DNA of 64,000 nucleotides from Brachionus plicatilis (Eukaryota > Rotifera > Eurotatoria > Ploima > Brachionidae), in assembly GCA_010279815.1 (NCBI GenBank), contig QEOQ01000207.1, forward strand, positions 1,847,307-1,911,306, in the 5' to 3' direction. This document shows, one piece after another, positions 25,498 to 36,201 of this stretch; the first letter of the stretch is position 1; every line of letters begins with the position of its first letter. Made by a program: the position numbers and the translations under genes. Below the pieces are notes generated by a model, which was given only the letters and a program-made list of their open reading frames with translations, made no database searches and was not told the origin of the DNA.

Positions 25498-28400
25498 TTA
25501 TTTTTTAATTTTTTTCTTTTTATGAATGGAAGAATTTTTGGCAATTTTACCAATTTTTCCATTTTTTGTTTTAGTCTTGTTTCCCATTTTCTTCCCTTTT
25601 TTCCATTTATTTACGCTCAGTGGATCATTGTGGTTCATTTCCCATTGCAATTGTTTTGGATCAGCTCTATCTTTGTTCGATATTGATCCAACACCAAGTT
25701 CATCATAACGTGCCGACTCGTTCACTAAATCGGTAAATTCATCAGCTGCTGCAAAAAGATTGCTCAAATCTTCTTTAGATCTATAAGGAAAAAAATTTAA
25801 AAAATTAATTTTTCAAGTTAAATTAAAAACCTTTTTTTTGGTTTTTTATCTATAAATATATCATCATCAATATCATCCAAATCCATGTCTTCCTCATTCA
25901 TTGCATTCTCAAATTCTTTGTCGTCAAAATCTTCCATTAGGTCATCGTCATCAAAATCTGAACTATCACTGCTAACTTCTTGTTTTTTCTTTTTCTTCTT
26001 GTTTTTACTCAAACCACTTGAAAAAATATTAATTTAAAAAAAAACAATTGTATTCTTAACGAATTACTCGGCAAAATCTAATGTAAAATTATCATTTGGA
26101 TCAGCACCATCAACTTCTGTCTTCATCAAATATGCGTCAAATTCAGAATCGGACACGCTTTCAGCATCAGACACAATTTGATGGTCTGCTGGATTTTTTT
26201 TTGACTCTTGAGCCTTGTGATAACTGAAAAAAAATTTAGAATAAAATGAAAAAAGTTTAATTTTTTTAAATTTACTTATAAAATATTTTTTCGTCTTCGG
26301 GAATTTTTGATGGATCAAGCTTTAAGTATTCTTTACTATTGACTGCCATACCTTTAATAGCCGATTTTTGAATAGATCTATTGGGTTGAAATACCGATTT
26401 TTTAGTCTTTTTATTATCTTTAGATCGTTTGGGATTTTTGAAGACAAAACGATCTAAAAAGTGAATCAAGGTAAAATCTTCCATCGGATCACCATCATAT
26501 TCAACCGATTCGCCCTTAGAAAATTTTTAAAATTATTTTTTTTCTTTCAAATTTAATTACATTCATCAATTTATTGGCATAAACAACCACTGTTGGATGG
26601 TAGTGTTTAGAATAGAGAAGAAGCTCATAAGTAAGTGTTTTATCAGCACCTGAATAGAGCGGGTTTCTCTCGTGATAATCATATTTGTCGTGTTTTTTGA
26701 ATACAATATTTTTTTTGTGTATCCAGGAATTGTTTTTTTTTTCCTCACTTTCACCATTGGCCTCTGTGATGTCCTCTTTGTCCGATTCGTCTTTTACATC
26801 GACGAATCTTTCTTCATCATCATCATCATTGAATTTGATGTCTTCGCCATTATCAATTGAATTTCGAATCAGTGCAGAATGATCAAGCTGAATAATGCTC
26901 TTTTTGGACTTGATTAATTCTGAAATCAAAATAAAAGAACCGCAAATAAATGGCGGACTTTGATTCAGACAAATTTGAAGCAGTCGTTTTACAAATGCCT
27001 TTTAAAAATTAGTAAAAAAATAAAAACTTCTATCATTTTTATTTACTTTTAGTCTTGGCAAAGCTTCATCTTTGATCAATGAATTGAATATCAAATTCAG
27101 AAAAAATGTCTGCTTAGAAGTATTTTTGCATTCTAAATCGAACATTTTTCGGTACAAAGCATTGTAATAGCGATTGACCAAATCTTCTCGAGATTCAACC
27201 ACTTGATTTAAAAGCGCAAGTGCTTGCATTGATACACTAAATGGTGTTATGTGAACCAGTTTGAATAAGGTGTTCAAGTTGTTATCTATTTCTTGGCTGT
27301 CCACTAGAATTTAATTTAATTTAAACTTTAAAAAATGAGACTAAATTATTGAAAATTACTCTTTGCATATTTGTAAGCTCGATTGACTCCGGTCAATAAA
27401 GCACTAAGCATTCGTGAATCGACTTCTTTATTTTTGACAAATTTCTTTGAATTAAAAAGAGTTTTAAAAAAAATTTACAATTTTAAAATTAAAATTTTAC
27501 TTTAAAAAATGAAAAATAAATAATCAAAAGTCGGTTAGCAACTTCCAAGTCCTGTTTTTGGAGAATCATTTGATTCATACAACAAAATCCGTAATATCTA
27601 ATAAAAAATTTGATTTTTTTTCCAATTTTTGCTTAATAAATTAATTACTGTGCTCTTGAACTGATATTTTGCCGACTTACCAATCTCTCTATTTCTATCA
27701 AAACATCTTTTTTCATTTTTGGACACTTTGTTACTGGAAAAAATCAGATTTTCAAATGAATAAATTAATGGATTCAAATTTACATAAATTTTTTATTTGA
27801 TAAATAATTCTAGACGAAACTTGATGATCAGGATCTCCAAGTTTGTTGACAACACTGTCAAGTATAACTTTTTGCTGTTCGTTATGATTTATTATCAATA
27901 GATCAGTTAAAACACTAGAAACTTTGAATTTAGTAGTTGCCAAAGTGTCTTGAAACACAAGCTTCCAGAAATAAATTAAAAAAAAAGTATTAAAAATTTT
28001 TAATTAATGATTTACTTGTAATGCTTTTAAAAAATTTGAATATTTAACTTTTAGGAGAGATTCAAAGTACCACAAAACCAGACGTTTTTCTCTAAGCGTT
28101 TTATCATCATTCAGAGAATTTAAATACTCGAAAGGATGCTTTTAAAAATCAATTATTTAAAGTTTTGTTTAAAATTTTTAAAATACTTCATGGAAACTAT
28201 GAAGGGCTCTTTTAGGGAGAAGGAAATTTCCAAAGATGTCTTTTAAAGCATCGATTGCAAGCATGCATTCTCTTTTCTTGCTCAATTTAACAGATTGAAT
28301 TAAGCTTTCGACGCCGCTTAAGTTATGTAGGGCGCTTTCTTGAATTAAGAGACTATTAGCTGATATTTTGTCTCCTATTGTGCCGTTTTGAAGAACAGTT

Positions 28401-28713
28401 TTTATCCAATTTTGATCGGATTTATTAGTTTTTTCACGGTCTAAAATAATTAAATTAGGTGAATTTTTTTCAAGTCTCTTTAATCAATCTATATACATTT
28501 AGCATAATTTTGAATATCCTGTTCATAAAGTTGTTTAGCTTCATTACGAAAAAGATGGACCTTTTCTAAATCTTTGATGGGTTCAAAATTTTCCGGCTCT
28601 TTTTTGAACTAAAATGAATTTTTTTTAAATCTTTGAATACAATTTTTTTCCTGTTTTTGTACCTTATGCTCGTACCATTTTTTGCCAGGTTCCACAATCA
28701 ACTTAATTTCCAT
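25498..28713 (-). CDS. CEBPZ: CCAAT/enhancer-binding protein zeta (Noc1/Mak21 family)
   Basis: Nucleolar CBF/Mak21-domain protein needed for 60S ribosome subunit assembly. Minus-strand exons: 28663-28713, 28497-28608, 28187-28440, 28016-28138, 27784-27961, 27649-27733, 27501-27597, 27360-27444, 27047-27303, 26561-26998, 26276-26514, 26068-26223, 25831-26016, 25498-25780; 2544 nt, 847 residues, phases consistent. Family hallmarks in order: GDKISANSLLIQESALHNL, VNKLGDPDHQV, SRMLSALLTGVNRAY, RYYNALYRKM, AFVKRLLQ...PPFICG, RNPLYSGADKT, LLYSKHYHPTVVVYA, EDFTLIHFLDRFVFKNPK, VNSKEYL. Acidic tracts follow, then LFAAADEF and a Lys-rich tail. Shorter than the human protein (about 1050), mainly in the acidic linkers and N terminus. 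All thirteen introns are short (about 45-60 nt), each found by splice consensus plus homology across the junction. Confidence 0.95.
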
Positions 28714-29318
28714 TTTAATTTTCTTTTGAAAAATGAAAAAAAATTTAAATATAATTTATTTTATGAATAAAAGAATAAAGAACGCACATGTCTTAAGTAA
28801 AATTAATGCAAATTTTGTTTTAAAAGTATGAAAAAGTTTAGTTAAGAATGTTATTAACTACAAAAATGTATGCAAGGCTTTCAAAAATGTCTTATAGACA
28901 CCGACGGTCTTTTAACTTATAATTTTTTATTTCATTCATTTTTGAGAAAAATATCAAAATAATAGTTTAAAGGTTTTTTGACTGATTTCTAAAAACTTGA
29001 AAGTTCTACTTTGAAAAAATTAAGAAAATAAACGATCAATTTTGCTTGACAAAATTATCGACTTTTTTTTAATGAAATATTCAATTTTTTTTTTCATTCA
29101 TAAATAATCAAATAATTGTGAAAAATAAAAAAAAATTAAAAAATAGGAGTTTTGGACATTTATAGACAAAATTGATTTTGGACACAATTAAATTTTAATT
29201 CTATCAGTGAAGTCACATATTTATTTTAATAAGACAAATATAAAGCCATTAAAAAATCATTTTAATGAAATTCTTTAATTTTTGAAAATAAAAAATTTAC
29301 AAAATATTTAATTTAAAA
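28714..29318. other. Intergenic CEBPZ-MED11
   Basis: 605 bp between divergent start codons, AT-rich, presumably carrying both promoters. No conserved motif stands out. Confidence 0.5.
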
Positions 29319-29882
29319 ATGTACCAACAAGGAAATCCCCAAATGATGCAAGGTGGACAAATGCCAGTCAATCGAAATATGATGCCTTCTCAGGGTCAAC
29401 CAGGAATGGAATACGCTAGTTCATATTATAGCCAGTATCCAAATCAGCCACCAGCTCATCCTCCTTTTGTTCAACAACAAGTCATGCCGCAGCAAATTCA
29501 TAGGGATGAAGCTTTATTTAAATTAAAGCGACTCGATGAAATAAATTCGAACATATCCAAAATATCTCAATTGTTAATTCAATTTTTTGATGAACTGACC
29601 AAAGACAAACAGCAATCGAATAGAGTGAAACAGACCAAGATTATTTTTGAAGATTTTCTGAAACATTTGAAAAAAATTGAAACAGATTTACTTAGCGAAA
29701 TTGGCCATTTGACCATGGCATCGACGGGACAGCCTCATGAAGGTTCCATCTATGGTGCACGAAAAGATTTTGATCTCGGAAAAATGCATTTAAATCTTGT
29801 AATAGCTCAATTAGCTTCACTTAGGGAAACTCTCGATTCTCCGACTCTTCCTCAAAATGAAGACTCCGAAGAAGAAATGTAA
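29319..29882 (+). CDS. MED11: Mediator complex subunit 11
   Basis: Head-module subunit of Mediator, contacting RNA polymerase II and TFIIH in the nucleus. Single exon, 187 residues. The signature is TGQPHEGSIYGARKD, matching the near-invariant MED11 motif, preceded by a helical segment beginning KRLDEINSNISKISQLLIQF that corresponds to the family's N-terminal helix. The first ~60 residues are a Gln/Pro/Met-rich extension absent from the ~117-residue human protein, and the C terminus is acidic (DSEEEM). The start is the first in-frame ATG; an internal start would remove only the extension. AATAAA at 29931-29936 is the likely polyadenylation signal, lying in the 3' region of the gene on the other strand. 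Confidence 0.9.
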   Translation: MYQQGNPQMMQGGQMPVNRNMMPSQGQPGMEYASSYYSQYPNQPPAHPPFVQQQVMPQQIHRDEALFKLKRLDEINSNISKISQLLIQFFDELTKDKQQSNRVKQTKIIFEDFLKHLKKIETDLLSEIGHLTMASTGQPHEGSIYGARKDFDLGKMHLNLVIAQLASLRETLDSPTLPQNEDSEEEM

Positions 29883-29960
29883 AAAATAATTTATTTTTTA
29901 AATACTTTTATTCTTAAACAATAAAATTCGTAAAATTTACAATTAATTTAATTAATAAAT

Positions 29961-31859
29961 TTAATTTCCCAAATCTTCATCTTGTTCCTCATCGTCATCC
30001 TCGTCATCTTCATCATCTATCATATCATCAGCTTGGCTATCACTTCTTTTCATTGCTCCTCTTCCATACCCATAGCCAAAACTATCTGCTTTATATGATC
30101 CTGTAATATGCTCTTCATCTCCACTACTCAAAATCATTTCCTGTAATGGCTTCGAAAGTCCTTTTTCTAATTCTTGAACTAAAAAAAATGTTATTTTTAT
30201 TTATTTTTCCAATCAGTTTTTACTCATGGGCATAAAGCGAACATCACGTCCACACTCCAACCAAGCTTTGGACATAGTGCTCAAGTGTTGATCGTATTCT
30301 TGCCGCGCTTGCTTCAAACAGTACACCAGCCGTTCTGCATGTTTTGCATCCTCACGGCTAAAAAATGTGTAATGCACTACACCTTTGCGTAATCTATCCA
30401 TATAAGTTTGTAAATTTGGCGGAAAGTCTACGTTAATGATATAATTAAGATCGGGTATGTTGATTTCTAAACCAATATTTTTGAATGTGGTCATGATTGC
30501 GTTGGGCGTAGAGACAAAAACTTTAAAAAAAATAAAAAAATTTAATTTTATAAAATTTGATTTATTTACGGTGTTCTTCTTTGCGAAAATCTAAAACTTC
30601 CAAGTCCAACTGTCTCTTAAGCTCGAAGTTTAGATTTAAACATTTTTCTTTATCTTTGGCATAAATCAAAATTTTACAATCTCTATCTGTTGTTAGTTTA
30701 TCAACCAAGTCAACTAATCTGAAAGCAAAAAGTTAAAATTTTTATTTTTTCTAGTAAAAAATTAATACTTGCCGACTTGCTTTTAAATGTTTGTCACAAA
30801 GTTCTACAATTTGTTTTATTTCATCGTCTGCGGATTCTTTGTCATGATGCATTTCAAAGAATATACAATTTTTGACAAATTCGTCACCTTGTCTTTGAAT
30901 ACCACTGGGAACCAATCGGCTAAATACCGCGGTTTGTCTATCCGCCTAAATAAAACTTTTTAAAAATTATGTTTTAAGTTTAATTTAATTTAAACCCTCA
31001 AGTATTCTACAATGTCTTTAACAAAATCCATTGTTTGACTTTTTCTAAATTGAATGTACTCATCAATGATTAGAAAAGAAATGTGAGATAGATCCACTAG
31101 ATTTTGATTTTCGTTTATAATTTCGAGTAAACGAGTTGGATTAGCAATCATTAGATCATAGGCTGGAAAAAATTTTACCTTTTAAATCAAAAATTTTATT
31201 TATAAAAAAAATTACATTCTTTTAAGTTTGCTATTTGAATGTTTTTGTTCTCACTTTCATAGACACAAACTGGTCTAATCTGAGCCGAATCTAGATATGG
31301 TTTTAGAATAGATAGTATGTCATCCTTGGAGGGTTGATGTGGTGTTAAAATCATTGCACATGGGCCTTTCTTCTCCAAATATGCATGCTGATTTTTGATG
31401 TGAACAATGAGCGGAAAAGCGTACTAAGACAAAAAATATAAAAAATGAAATTTTTTTTGAATTAAGGGCACCCCAAAATGTTTGCCATAGCTGGAATTGC
31501 TGACAGCAATTAAGTCTCTTCCACTTAAGAGAATCGGCCAGCATAAACACTGAAAAGCGGTCAATTTTGGGTAGGTTCCATCTTCATTTGCGAAGATTTT
31601 GGAAATAGATTCTTTAAAAATCGATTGGAAAATGTTTTGTCAAGGCGGTTTAATAATGAAAATTAATTTACCCGGAAAATTTGCATGTTCAAATTTAAAA
31701 AGCGGTCTTGGGCATCTAAAACCGGTAAATTTAACTTCATGAACATCAAGAAATTTTTCAGTATCAAACTTAAAATAAAAGATAATTTTAATTCAAATTT
31801 AATTAGAAACTCAATTTTACCCATTTTCGCTTTTTAACCTCATCATGCTCTACATACAT
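29961..31859 (-). CDS. Degenerate DEAD-box protein of DDX5/DDX17 ancestry (predicted pseudo-helicase)
   Basis: Minus-strand exons: 31821-31859, 31672-31768, 31472-31611, 31216-31423, 30996-31162, 30773-30945, 30570-30718, 30224-30520, 29961-30178; 1488 nt, 495 residues, with an open frame throughout. The fold is DDX5/17-like: CPRPLFKFEHANFP matches the p68 pre-Q motif region, then a WPILLSGRDLIAV block, FPLIVHI, LEKKGPCAMILTP and RADRQT. Catalytic motifs are altered: motif I SNSSYGKH (about 83-90) for AQTGSGKT, PHQPS for PTREL, DEYI (195-198) for DEAD, SRL for SAT, DRLRKGVV for HRIGRTAR; the motif V region is shortened. ATPase and helicase activity are therefore unlikely; RNA or protein binding could persist. 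Exon 6 ends with a GC donor (GCAAGT), needed to keep the frame. The C terminus is Gly/Tyr then Asp/Glu-rich. It could be a functional pseudoenzyme or an early pseudogene; the intact frame favours the former. Confidence 0.85.
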
Positions 31860-32021
31860 TTCTTCTTATCTTTTTTTTGTTACCAGTTTAAGTTTTACTT
31901 TTAAAAAACGATTTTAACAAAATTTTCCTAATTTAAATAAAATATTTTGAAATTTTTCTTGTTATTTAGAGTATATAGTATTTTGTTATCTTAGTTTCTC
32001 AAATCAGCGTCAATTGCGAAA
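31860..32021. promoter_or_regulatory. Short head-to-head intergenic region (probable bidirectional promoter)
   Basis: Only 162 bp separate the start codon of the degenerate DEAD-box gene (minus) from that of the POGLUT gene (plus), so both promoters must overlap or lie in transcribed sequence. Confidence 0.55.
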
Positions 32022-35000
32022 ATGTTCCTAATCATTATTGGGATACTTTTTTTAAATGGATTTTTGTTTCATGGATCCTCAACACAAGATTTCAGAATCT
32101 ACGGTCCAGGTTTAGACGCTAAATTTCAAATGCCAGTAAGATATTTTTTCATTGAAGTCATAGATTCTAGCTCTCAGAAGTAATTTTCTTACATAAAATT
32201 TATTTTAAGCCTGGTTTAAAAAAAAAATATTGTTATTAAAACTAAGTCTAAATTGAGACTGGTTAAAAGTTAAAATAAATCATTAAAATAATTTTCATTT
32301 TTTAAATTTTTTTTTAATAATTAAATTATTTTGCATATTTATAAAAGTGAATTTTTTTAAAATTATTCTCATTACTAAAGCATTTCTGATAAAAATAGAG
32401 TTTATTATTATTATTTATTCAGTAAACTCCAATTGGGCGAATATAGTTTAATTCATGACTTTTGATACTTGAGAATACAACCTAGTTAAAACACAGACAA
32501 TTTTTTACACAAAATTTAATTTTTTTTAAAGCTTTTTTGATTAATTTTAATATATAATCAATAAATTAATTAATAGATACTAATAAAAAATGTCACGAAA
32601 AATCCAAGATATTTTGCAAATTAAAAAATGTTAAAAAAAATTTCCTAACAATTAGGCTTAAGATTTAATAACCATGTTTAAAATTCTTATTTAATAAAAA
32701 TTTACTAGAATTTCATCAATATCCAAAAATTATTTCAAAATATTATTTCATCATGGTTTTAGCCAGAATACATCACTTCGTGTCAGACATGAAATTTTGG
32801 ATAGACACGATGGTGTTTTTATTGTTCGCTTTCGTATTTATCAAAATTACCAAAATCTCGTTATAGTCGTCAAAGATAAAGATGATAATCATTTAGATCA
32901 ATCACCATATAACCTTGAGGGTATTTGATTTAAAATTTTTTTTAAAAACTCATTAAATTTCATCAAAGGAGATGTAATCCAAGATAATTGCGAATGCATT
33001 GAAACCAACATATCCAAATGGTACAACTATATGCAGTGTAATGAGACATACTCTCAGATTTATCGCGATCTAGATCCATTTAAAAAGATCAAAATTGACA
33101 TGGACAAGTTCAGAAATGTTATCATCAAAAAGTTTAATCAAAGATTTAGCCAAAGTTTATGCAATTATGTAATAAAAAATAATAAAGTAAGAAAAATAAA
33201 ATTTTTTGATTCTTATTCTAATTTTTAAAAAAGGTTTATAGGAAATGCTTTGGGGAATATGTGGGCTTTAGCGTGTTTGCTGATAATATTTTTCTATCAC
33301 TGACGCGTAAAGTACAAATCAAATTTTTTTTTTTAAATATGATTATTAAACTCATTTAAAAGGTTAAATTGCCTGATTTAGAATTTTTTATGAATTTAGG
33401 CGATTGGCCACTTAACGAAAAAAGTCAAGGTGTATTGCTACCAATTGTATCTTGGTGTGGATCAAAAAAAGCTAATGATATGGTATTACCAACTTATGAC
33501 ATGACTGAATCAACTCTTGAAATGATGGGTAGACAAAGTTTGGACATTTTATCTGTTCTGGACTATTCTCTGCCGGAATGGAATTCTAAAATTAACAAAT
33601 CATTTTGGAGAGGGCGCGATTCCAGAGAAGAAAGGCTGCGTCTTGTTGATTTGAGTGAAGATTATCCAAACATAATAGATGCAGCCCTTACTAATTTATT
33701 TTTTTATCGAGAACCTGAGAATTTAAAAAAATACAGTAATTTGACAAAAAGGACTCCTTTTTTTGATTTTTTTAAAGTAGGCTTTTTAAAATATAGCCAT
33801 TCACACAGTATTTTACTTGAAGTTCATGAACGACACTTGCATTTTCTTTCTTATATCCTTTTTTTCTCAAATTTTCATGATTTTTAAGTCAAAAATAAGA
33901 TATTTATAAAATCATATTTAATTTGATTTAAAAGATACCGTAGAATAGTTAAAAACAGATTTTAAAATGTGTTTCTCAGATTGAAAAAAAAATTAATCGA
34001 GAATATATTTTAAATTTTTTTTTCTGTAAATTATTATTTAGTAGCTATAAGAAAAAAGCCAATTTACATTTTTTTCCTAAAAATTTCAATTTAAATCAAA
34101 ATCATTGTTCAACCATGTTGTATGAACATTTAAGTTATCCACGGGATCTGTGGGAAAAGGGTAAAATGTTTTACTAGTGGGTGGCCGACGCAAGTCGTTC
34201 AACAGGAGACCAAGCGTCTCAAAACTTTTTTGCTACCAAATGAGGAAATGAACATTGAAGTGAACTAAAGGGAAGAAAGGGGTTCGGAGAAGTTGAATGA
34301 AAATTTATTAAACAAACAAACTAAGTGATTCAATAATTTAATGTAGGATAATCTATTTTTTTCTTAGAAATTTTTATATATTTCACGGAAAACTTGACAC
34401 TTTCATAAATTTGTCAAAAAAATTGCCATGAAGATTTTAGAAAAATTTGATAAAAATAAGTATATTTTAGGAAAAATAGTGTAATTAATAGTAAATTTTC
34501 GAAAATTTACTTTTTTTTAAATTTAGAAAACTTTTTAGACATATTTTTAGTAAATATCGTTAATCAATGTAAATTTTTGCAAATCCTCATTTCAAATGAC
34601 TGGTGTTTATTGCTGAGTTTAAGAAAAGAATATTTAAAATTTTTTAAATAATTAAATATATTTGCATATTTTAAATAATTAATAATTATTTTTTTATTAA
34701 TCTGAAAAACACACTTTAAAACTGTTTTTAACTATTTCCCGATATCTTTTTAAATCAAATTAAATGTGATTTTATGAAAATTTGTGAAAGAATATTAAAA
34801 TGATCATTAATACTATGTATTAATACTAAAATACTATGTGAATAGACATGACTCTAATGATCACAAATTAATTTTCTCTATTTCAAGTACAAATACCAAT
34901 TAAATATTGATGGGACCGTTGCTGCCTATAGATTTCCGTATTTAATATCAGGAAACTCGCTTGTTCTCAAACAGCAATCTGAATTTTATGAGCATTTTTA

Positions 35001-35689
35001 CAATGATTTGGAACCATTTGAACACTATTTGCCTGTTAATCGAGATTTAAGCAATTTAAAAGAAATGATCGAATGGGCTCTTAGCAATGATGCTAAAGTA
35101 ATGAATTATTATTTTTTAAAAATTCGTAATTAAAAATATATATTTCATTTACTATACTGAATCATAGTTGTTTAAAATTTCCAAAATTAAAGTCCAAATC
35201 CAAGTTGTAAATAGGACTTTAAAAAAAAATAAAATTTAGATCTTTGACTTGGACTTGACTAGATACTTGTGACTTTTAAACAACTCATCATTGAATGTGA
35301 CAGGAGTGTGTCATTAATTAATAAAAATAATTGTTTAATTTTTAAAAATAAATTGAACTTTTAGGCGTTTATTTTAAAATAAAACTTTTGAAATTTTTGT
35401 CAAAGAGTCAAAAATAATTTTTTGATTTTAGGCTTATAAAATTGCCAAAAATGCTCAAGACTATGCAAAAGAATACCTCATGCCGAATCATATATTTTGC
35501 TATCATGTCAAATTTTTAATGGTAATTGAAAATTGAAAAAAAAAATTTAATTTTTTGTTTTCATAGGCATATGCTGAGTTATTGATCTCAAATGTTAAAA
35601 TACTAGAAGGAATGGAATTGGTAAGACAACCGATGGGCTATGGATGCAACTGTAACCAAGAAAATGCAAATTTGAAAGCTGAACTATAA
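32022..35689 (+). CDS. POGLUT2: Protein O-glucosyltransferase 2/3-like (KDELC family)
   Basis: ER-lumenal enzyme that adds glucose to serine in EGF repeats (as known for POGLUT2/3). Exons: 32022-32179, 32763-32920, 32969-33186, 33234-33311, 33363-33776, 34888-35097, 35432-35521, 35567-35689; 1449 nt, 482 residues against about 500 in humans. Residues 1-20 form a hydrophobic signal peptide. A filamin-type domain follows ([45 protein letters not shown]). The CAP10 glycosyltransferase domain has [24 protein letters not shown] sequence across an intron, [21 protein letters not shown] (about 285-292), [13 protein letters not shown] and [14 protein letters not shown]. The protein ends KAEL, a variant of the KDEL retrieval signal. 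I cannot separate POGLUT2 from POGLUT3. Introns 1 (583 nt), 5 (1111 nt) and 6 (334 nt) are long; 5 and 6 carry foldback elements. Confidence 0.93.
33901..34785. mobile_element. Foldback element with GC-richer core in POGLUT intron 5
   Basis: Arms at about 33901-33998 and 34683-34785 are inverted copies. Shared blocks: TTTAATTTGATTTAAAA, then GATA with AATAGTTAAAAACAG, and a TCAGATT end. Between them is about 680 nt including a GC-richer patch at 34130-34290 that encodes no protein I recognise. It resembles a non-autonomous DNA transposon; a target duplication was not identified. Confidence 0.75.
35165..35288. repeat. Small foldback element in POGLUT intron 6
   Basis: Arms of about 40 nt (35165-35205 and 35246-35288) are inverted: AGTTGTTTAAAA plus AAGTCC...TCCAAGT on the left, matched by ACTTGGACTT and TTTTAAACAACT on the right. 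Total about 125 bp. Confidence 0.65.
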
Positions 35690-35819
35690 TCTTTTTAAAA
35701 TTTTTTTTTGTAAAAATTTTCAATTCTGGCTCATTAAATTTTTTTAATTTACAAAGAGATATTTTTTTTGTTTATTTCAAAACCAAAGACAATTTTATCT
35801 GAATCTAAATTTTGTTACA

Positions 35820-36085
35820 ATGAATAATTATGAATCGTCATGGTCAAATGACTTTAGAAATAACCAAAAATCTAAGCAAAATGTTGATGACTTTTTAATG
35901 TCCAGATCTTTTTCATTCTTAAACTTATCTCAAAATGGTTTGATTTTGTTTGCTTTCAAAAATAAATGTAGCCAAAGCTATGTTTAACTTTAGGTCTCGC
36001 AATTCGCGATCTAATTTCTTTTATTCCATCTAAATTAAGAAATACAAAGACAAATGCATACCGTCTCATCAAAACATTTAATTAG
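35820..36085 (+). CDS. Candidate small two-exon gene, unknown protein
   Basis: Not recognised. ATG at 35820, exon 1 35820-35937, a 56-nt GT-AG intron (35938-35993) of the size normal in this window, exon 2 35994-36085 ending TAG. This gives 69 residues: hydrophilic and Asn/Ser-rich at first (MNNYESSWSNDF), then SFSFLNLSQNGLAIRDLISF, then basic (SKLRNTKTNAYRLIKTF). The frame is phase-consistent across the intron, and base composition is a little less AT-rich than the flanks. It sits in the 512-bp gap between two same-strand genes. It could be a chance frame, or leader exons of the downstream gene. Confidence 0.35.
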
Positions 36086-36201
36086 TCAAGTCTTTGGAAA
36101 AATGCAAATTATTTTTTATTGAGGCCCAATTTTAAAAATATAGGGTTCTACACATTTTCTGCTCTTCTTATTTTTTAAAAAGTTTATGACAGTTTTTAAT
36201 T

